From Mesobacterium pallidum (GTDB taxonomy: Bacteria; Pseudomonadota; Alphaproteobacteria; Rhodobacterales; Rhodobacteraceae), in assembly GCF_019966535.1 (NCBI RefSeq), contig NZ_JAIMID010000006.1:214176-278175 (forward strand): DNA of 64,000 nucleotides, given 5' to 3'. This document shows, one piece after another, positions 59,896 through 64,000 of the stretch (its first letter is position 1; each line of letters starts with the position of its first letter). The notes below the pieces were generated by a model. The model did not search any database. It was not told where the DNA came from and saw only the letters and a list, made by a program, of their open reading frames with translations. The translations under genes and the position numbers were made by a program.

Positions 59896-62295
59896 TCAGC
59901 CGCGCAGCTCGCCGCCGGTGGCCTTGGAGACCTTTTCGACGATCTTCGCCGCAACGGCCTCGATGTCCTTTTCCTTCAGCGTCGCGTCCTGCGGCTGCAG
60001 GCGGACGGTGATGGCGATCGACTTGCGGCCCTCGCCCAGCGATCCGCCGACGAACTCGTCGAAGACGCGCACGCTTTCGATCAGCCCCTTGTCGGCCCCG
60101 GCCGCCGCATTGACCAGCGTCAGCGCCTCGACCCTGGCATCGACCACAAACGCGAAATCCCGCTCGACCGCCTGCAGATCGCTGATCGCCAGCGCGGGGC
60201 GCGTGGGCGAGGCGCTGCGCGGCAGCGGGATCTCGGCCGGCCAGATGGTGAAGGCGACCGCCGGCCCCTTCACGTCCATCTCGCGCAGCACCTTGGGGTG
60301 CAGTTCACCGAAGACGGCCAGCATCTTCTTGGGGCCAAGGCAGATGCGGCCGTGACGGCCCGGGTGCCACCAGTCCGCACCATCCCGCAGGATCTGCACC
60401 TTGGCCGGCGCGCCGATGGCCGACAGCACCGCCTCGGCATCCGCCTTGGCGTCGAAGACATCGACCGCGCGGGCCGCGCCATGCACGTCCTTGGGGCCGG
60501 TGCGGCCGACCAGCAGGCCGGCGATCTGCAGCCCCTGGTCCTCGGGCTCACCGCCCGCCCAGACCGGGCCATGCTCGAACAGCGCCATGTCATTGAAGCC
60601 GCGCGCCTGGTTGCGGGCGGCGGCCTGCAAGAGACCCGCCAGCAGGTCAGGGCGCATATGGCTCATCTCCGACGAGATCGGGTTGGCGAGCATGGTCGCA
60701 TCCGTGCCGCCCGAGAACAGCGCGGCCGACTTGGCATCGACGAAGCTGTAGGTCACGCATTCGTTGTAGCCCAGCGCCGCCGCCGTGCGCCGCGCGATCT
60801 GCTCGCGCTTTTGCATCGGCGACAGGATCGGCTGCGGCACGCCGGCCTGCGCGCGCGCCATCGGCTTGCCCTCGAGTTTCGTCAGCGAGGCGATGCGGGC
60901 GACCTCCTCGACCAGGTCCGCCTCGCCCAGAACGTCGGGGCGCCAAGACGGGACATGGGCCATGTCGCCCTCCATCACGAAGCCCAGCACCGTGAGCGTG
61001 GCGCGCTGCGTCTCGGCAGGAATGTCCATGCCGACAAGGCTTTGCACCCGGTCGGTGTCGAGCCGGTAGGCGCGGCTGACATCCGGCACGGTGCCCGCGA
61101 CGACCACCTCCGACGGCTCCCCGCCGCAGAGATCGAGGATCATCTGCGTGGCATCGTCCAGCGCTTGCATGTTGTAGGCCGGGTCGATCCCGCGCTCGTT
61201 GCGATACCGCGCGTCCGAGTTGATCTTGAGCCCGCGCCCGGTCGTGGCGATCTGCACGTTGTCCCAGACGGCCGCCTCGAGGAAGACGTTCACCGTCTCG
61301 TTGGTGCAGCCGGTGTCGAGCCCGCCCATGATCCCGCCGACCGATTCCACGCCGTTGTCGTCCGAGATGACGACCATGCCGGGGGCGAGGGTGTAGACCT
61401 TTTCATCGAGCCCGGTGAAGCTTTCGCCCCCCTCGGCCCGGTGCACCCGCAGATCGCCCTTGACCTTGTCGGCGTCAAAGACGTGCAGCGGGCGGTTGCG
61501 GTCATAGGTGAAGAAATTGGTCACATCGACCAGCGCCGAAATCGGTCGCAGGCCGATCGCGCGCAGCTTGGTCTGAAGCCACTCGGGGCTGGGGCCGTTT
61601 TTCACGCCCTTGATCAGCCGGCCGGCGAAGACCTCGCAGCCGTCCTTTGCCGCGCTCTCGTCGATCACCACGTTCTGCGGGCAGGGATAGCTGCCTTGGA
61701 TCTCGGCTGTTTTCGCCGGTTTCATCGTGCCAAGGCCCCGCGCCGCGAGGTCCAGCGCAATGCCGCGCACGCCCAGCGCATCGGGGCGGTTCGGGGTGAT
61801 CGCGATCTCGATCACCGGGTCGACCTTGGCCGGGTCATTGGCGGCCAGCCAGTCCACGAACAGGTCCCCGACCTCGCCCGAGGGCAGCTCGATGATGCCG
61901 TTGTGCTCGTCGCTCAGCTCCAGCTCGCGCTCTGAGGCCATCATGCCGTGCGATTCCACGCCGCGGATGTTGCCGACGCTCAGCGTGACGTCGATGCCGG
62001 GCACGTAATCGCCGGGCTTGCAGAGCACGACGGTGATGCCTTCGCGCGCGTTGGGCGCGCCGCAGACGATCTGCTTTTCGCCCTCGTCCGTCTGCACCCG
62101 GCAGACCCGCAGCCGGTCAGCATCGGGGTGCTGTTCGGCATGGACAACCTTTGCCAGCGTAAAGCCCTTGAGGCGGGCGGCGGGGTCCTCGACCCCCTCC
62201 ACTTCGAGACCGAGATCGGTCAGCGCTTCGGTGATCTCATCGACCGAAGCCGTGGTGTCGAGATGCTCTTTCAGCCAGCTCAGCGTGAATTTCAT
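59896..62295 (-). CDS. pheT: Phenylalanine--tRNA ligase beta subunit
   Basis: Beta subunit of the heterotetrameric PheRS that charges tRNA-Phe. The 799-residue protein starts MKFTLSWLKEHLDTTASVDE and has the EMAP-like tRNA-binding domain (about 40-150, QIVCGAPNAREGITV), B3/B4 editing domains (about 210-390), B5 and the catalytic-like core, and a C-terminal anticodon-binding domain (about 705-799, DLQAVERDFAFVVDARVEAL). Length and domain order are standard. pheS is not in this window; it should lie further upstream on the minus strand or elsewhere. Confidence 0.98.
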   Translation of the reverse strand: MKFTLSWLKEHLDTTASVDEITEALTDLGLEVEGVEDPAARLKGFTLAKVVHAEQHPDADRLRVCRVQTDEGEKQIVCGAPNAREGITVVLCKPGDYVPGIDVTLSVGNIRGVESHGMMASERELELSDEHNGIIELPSGEVGDLFVDWLAANDPAKVDPVIEIAITPNRPDALGVRGIALDLAARGLGTMKPAKTAEIQGSYPCPQNVVIDESAAKDGCEVFAGRLIKGVKNGPSPEWLQTKLRAIGLRPISALVDVTNFFTYDRNRPLHVFDADKVKGDLRVHRAEGGESFTGLDEKVYTLAPGMVVISDDNGVESVGGIMGGLDTGCTNETVNVFLEAAVWDNVQIATTGRGLKINSDARYRNERGIDPAYNMQALDDATQMILDLCGGEPSEVVVAGTVPDVSRAYRLDTDRVQSLVGMDIPAETQRATLTVLGFVMEGDMAHVPSWRPDVLGEADLVEEVARIASLTKLEGKPMARAQAGVPQPILSPMQKREQIARRTAAALGYNECVTYSFVDAKSAALFSGGTDATMLANPISSEMSHMRPDLLAGLLQAAARNQARGFNDMALFEHGPVWAGGEPEDQGLQIAGLLVGRTGPKDVHGAARAVDVFDAKADAEAVLSAIGAPAKVQILRDGADWWHPGRHGRICLGPKKMLAVFGELHPKVLREMDVKGPAVAFTIWPAEIPLPRSASPTRPALAISDLQAVERDFAFVVDARVEALTLVNAAAGADKGLIESVRVFDEFVGGSLGEGRKSIAITVRLQPQDATLKEKDIEAVAAKIVEKVSKATGGELRG

Positions 62296-62362
62296 CGCCC
62301 GTCCGCCAATTGTCGTGTCAATCGAAGGGTGCCTTACCGCAAAGCCTTGGCGGGGGAAAGGG

Positions 62363-62644
62363 TCACGCCTCTTCGCGGTCCGCCAAGGTCTCGATCTGGC
62401 CCATGCGCCAGAGTTTCACCTCTCGGGCGAGCCGGATCGTGGGCTTGGCCATGAAGCAGACCGACCCGAGGGTGAAGAGCCAGATGGCGGCGGTTTCGGT
62501 CTGCGGCCAGAAGAAAAGGACGGAGCCCAGTGTGAACATCAGCCCGGCGGCGAAATCGACGGCGGTGTGGGCGAGTTCGAACAGGGCATAGACGCGCCGG
62601 GTGTCCGCGTTGCGCTCGCGGTTTTCGAGGGAGAAGAGGTTCAT
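62363..62644 (-). CDS. YrhK-like small membrane protein
   Basis: A 93-residue protein with two predicted membrane helices (about 28-47 and 55-70, e.g. FAAGLMFTLGSVLFFW). Its spacing and the second helix motif IWLFTLGSVCFMAKPTIRLA resemble the YrhK domain, a small family without known function. The family assignment is from memory of the pattern and should be tested. It lies 67 bases upstream of pheT on the same strand and may be co-transcribed with it. Confidence 0.78.
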   Translation of the reverse strand: MNLFSLENRERNADTRRVYALFELAHTAVDFAAGLMFTLGSVLFFWPQTETAAIWLFTLGSVCFMAKPTIRLAREVKLWRMGQIETLADREEA

Positions 62645-62821
62645 CGGCTCAACAAGGCAAGGATGCCAAACCGGAAAGCAGGCGAAAACATGTCAGACCC
62701 ACAGGAGACATGCAGAACAGGTTCCCCTGTTTTTTCGCGTTTTCCATGCGATTTGATAGTGGACCTGTCCCGGTTTCGTGCCGTGCCTTTGACCCCGTAT
62801 CCTGCCGCACGGGAGACGCGG

Positions 62822-63003
62822 ATGGCATCACTTCCATCCGGGGAACTTCGCGCAAATGCGGTGCGCGTGTCTTTGCCCGGCGCGCTGCCGCGCAAGCCGG
62901 TGGCCACAGATGTCGGGATCGGCTTTTCGACGCTGCACCGCTGGATCCGGCAGGTTCGGCGCGACCCCGAGAATCCGTCGGCCCGGTTCGACCCCGTGTC
63001 CCC
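62822..63003 (+). pseudogene. Fragment of an IS3-type transposase OrfA
   Basis: The reading frame from ATG 62822 contains AVRVSLPGALPRKPVATDVG followed by IGFSTLHRWIRQVRRD, which matches the helix-turn-helix of IS3-family OrfA proteins (V-A-x-D-L-G-V-x-x-S-T-L-x-x-W). The similarity stops near residue 55; no OrfB or terminal repeats are evident. This is therefore a truncated, decayed element. Confidence 0.65.
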
Positions 63004-64000
63004 TGTCATTACCCATGATGCAGCCGGGGCGACAGCAAAGCCTCGTCAGGTGCTCTGGCGACATTGCGGACAGCGCCGATGGCGGGCAGCGGCTTGGGAG
63101 CGGCTGCGAAAGCCTGTGCAGGCGGTTGGCCGTCAGATCCCGGATGATCCGGGACATGTTGAGGTTCACTCAGAGGGAGGGGCACGCCCGGTTTTGCGCC
63201 ATGGACCTCTTCGGCAGGGGCAAAAGGTCTTTGGCCGGTTCGAAGGATCGCCCACTGATAGACTATCGTGGCCCAGCCTTCTTGATCACGTCCATCGCGC
63301 TGACCCGGTTGGCGACCCGGGACGCCATGGCAGATTGAATCTCCAGACCGGGCGCGGCGCTCGACCAACCGCGCCGGGAACCGCTCACCGCGAATGAGGC
63401 CGGCTTTCTGGTCGCGTCGATGATCGCGGTCGGAACTCCCAGGTGCACGCCGAGCAGACCAGCCCGGCGCCTCTTTTTGCGCCCCGGTGGGCCGAGCAGA
63501 AGCAGAGGCGACATGCGGGCCATCACCTCTGACAACGGCCTCGGCGTTCAGCTTGGACAGCATACGGATCTTCAGGTCGGCAGCATCGCGCGCCAACGGC
63601 GCTAAATGGCATGCGGCGGGCTATGCATCCGGCACCTTGAGCGCATTGAGTGCATACAGGATGCGCCGGACCGCAGCGTCCTCCTTTTTCCAGCTCCGCC
63701 CAATTGAGTTTCGACCAGGCGGCTGCAGCGGCTTCTGCGAAGGCTTTGGCAGCAAAGGCATCCGTGGCCGGCAACGTCGGGTTCCGGCCACCGCCAAGAT
63801 CGGGCGAAAGCGACTACGAAAGAAGGCCCTTCCTCGCTGATGGGCGCGTCGCGATAGGGTCAAAGCCCATCCAGGGCGAACCGGCGCCGCGCGCGGCAAT
63901 GCGACTGTCTTGCAGCGTCAAGGGTAACCACCCGGTTGCTACCGCCTGCCGGATTTCGCTGTGAGGCCCTAAGACACGTGCATAGCGACGTCGCAAACGA
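63004..64000. other. Decayed region at the window end without an intact gene
   Basis: About 1 kb in which no frame is long, conserved-looking or preceded by a good ribosome-binding site. Several frames break up at short intervals, as expected from accumulated indels in old mobile DNA. On the minus strand, frames around 63621-63774 join AAAAAWSKLNWAEL with AVRRILYALNALKVPDA across a frameshift and could be the remnant of one former gene. I cannot identify it. Confidence 0.5.

Noticed and set aside
1..64000. CRISPR arrays, restriction-modification or toxin-antitoxin systems, and prophage genes
   Set aside because: I looked for regularly spaced repeats, cas genes, methylase-nuclease pairs, small antitoxin-toxin pairs and phage structural genes and found none that could be supported.

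Overview
The window is about 64 kb of high-GC (roughly two-thirds G+C) chromosomal DNA from an alphaproteobacterium, most likely a Rhodobacteraceae (Roseobacter-type) marine or soil heterotroph. The case rests on the ctaC-ctaB-orf-ctaG-ctaE order, TRAP transporters, a Tad pilus locus, an FnrL-type TTGAT-N4-ATCAA box and short intergenic hairpin clusters. The assignment comes from gene content and order, not from a database search.

Layout. (1) 1-6354, minus strand: cytochrome aa3 oxidase biogenesis operon ctaC-ctaB-small TM protein-ctaG-ctaE-SURF1, running into thrC and an M16 peptidase cut by the window edge. (2) 6549-15805: housekeeping genes tldD, a membrane protein, dprA, topA, an L,D-transpeptidase-like protein, a 3-oxoacid CoA-transferase pair and a lytic transglycosylase. 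(3) 16179-28819, plus strand: a Tad/Flp pilus locus with three tandem pilin-like genes, cpaB, cpaC, an OmpA-type lipoprotein, cpaE, cpaF, tadB, tadC, two TPR lipoproteins, the prepilin peptidase cpaA and an AAA ATPase. Internal terminators divide it into at least three transcription units. (4) 28929-40918: EmrB-type exporter with a divergent MarR regulator, HU, AMP nucleosidase, class II aldolase-like protein, small lytic transglycosylase, methyltransferase, SDR protein, ExoD, LysR, esterase, BON-MscS channel and tRNA-Gln. (5) 41198-41806: remnant of an IS5-type element.

(6) 41830-59814: an accessory catabolic island, the most interesting part. It has a GntR regulator with a palindromic operator candidate, two complete TRAP transporters (DctPQM twice), four proteins of the Asp/Glu/hydantoin racemase superfamily, a TRZ/ATZ-type amidohydrolase, a PuuE-like deacetylase-fold hydrolase, a dihydropyrimidinase/hydantoinase, OHCU decarboxylase (uraD), a LysR regulator, and a short operon encoding an acylphosphatase-like protein, a stand-alone Rieske protein, a Rieske-less oxygenase catalytic subunit and a GST. 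Many of these genes overlap by 1-4 bases, so they look translationally coupled. I read the island as an uncharacterised route for uptake and opening of a cyclic amide or ureide (purine, pyrimidine or hydantoin type), probably with an oxygenase step. The substrate cannot be fixed from sequence.

(7) 59896-62644: pheT and a YrhK-like membrane protein. (8) 62822-64000: decayed insertion-sequence DNA starting with an IS3-type OrfA fragment; I see no intact gene there.

Two features of the island stand out. Three of the racemase paralogues lack both catalytic cysteines, and the fourth carries the Gly-Thr-Ser / Tyr / single-Cys arrangement of arylmalonate decarboxylase. The Rieske oxygenase appears to be split into separate cluster-binding and catalytic polypeptides.
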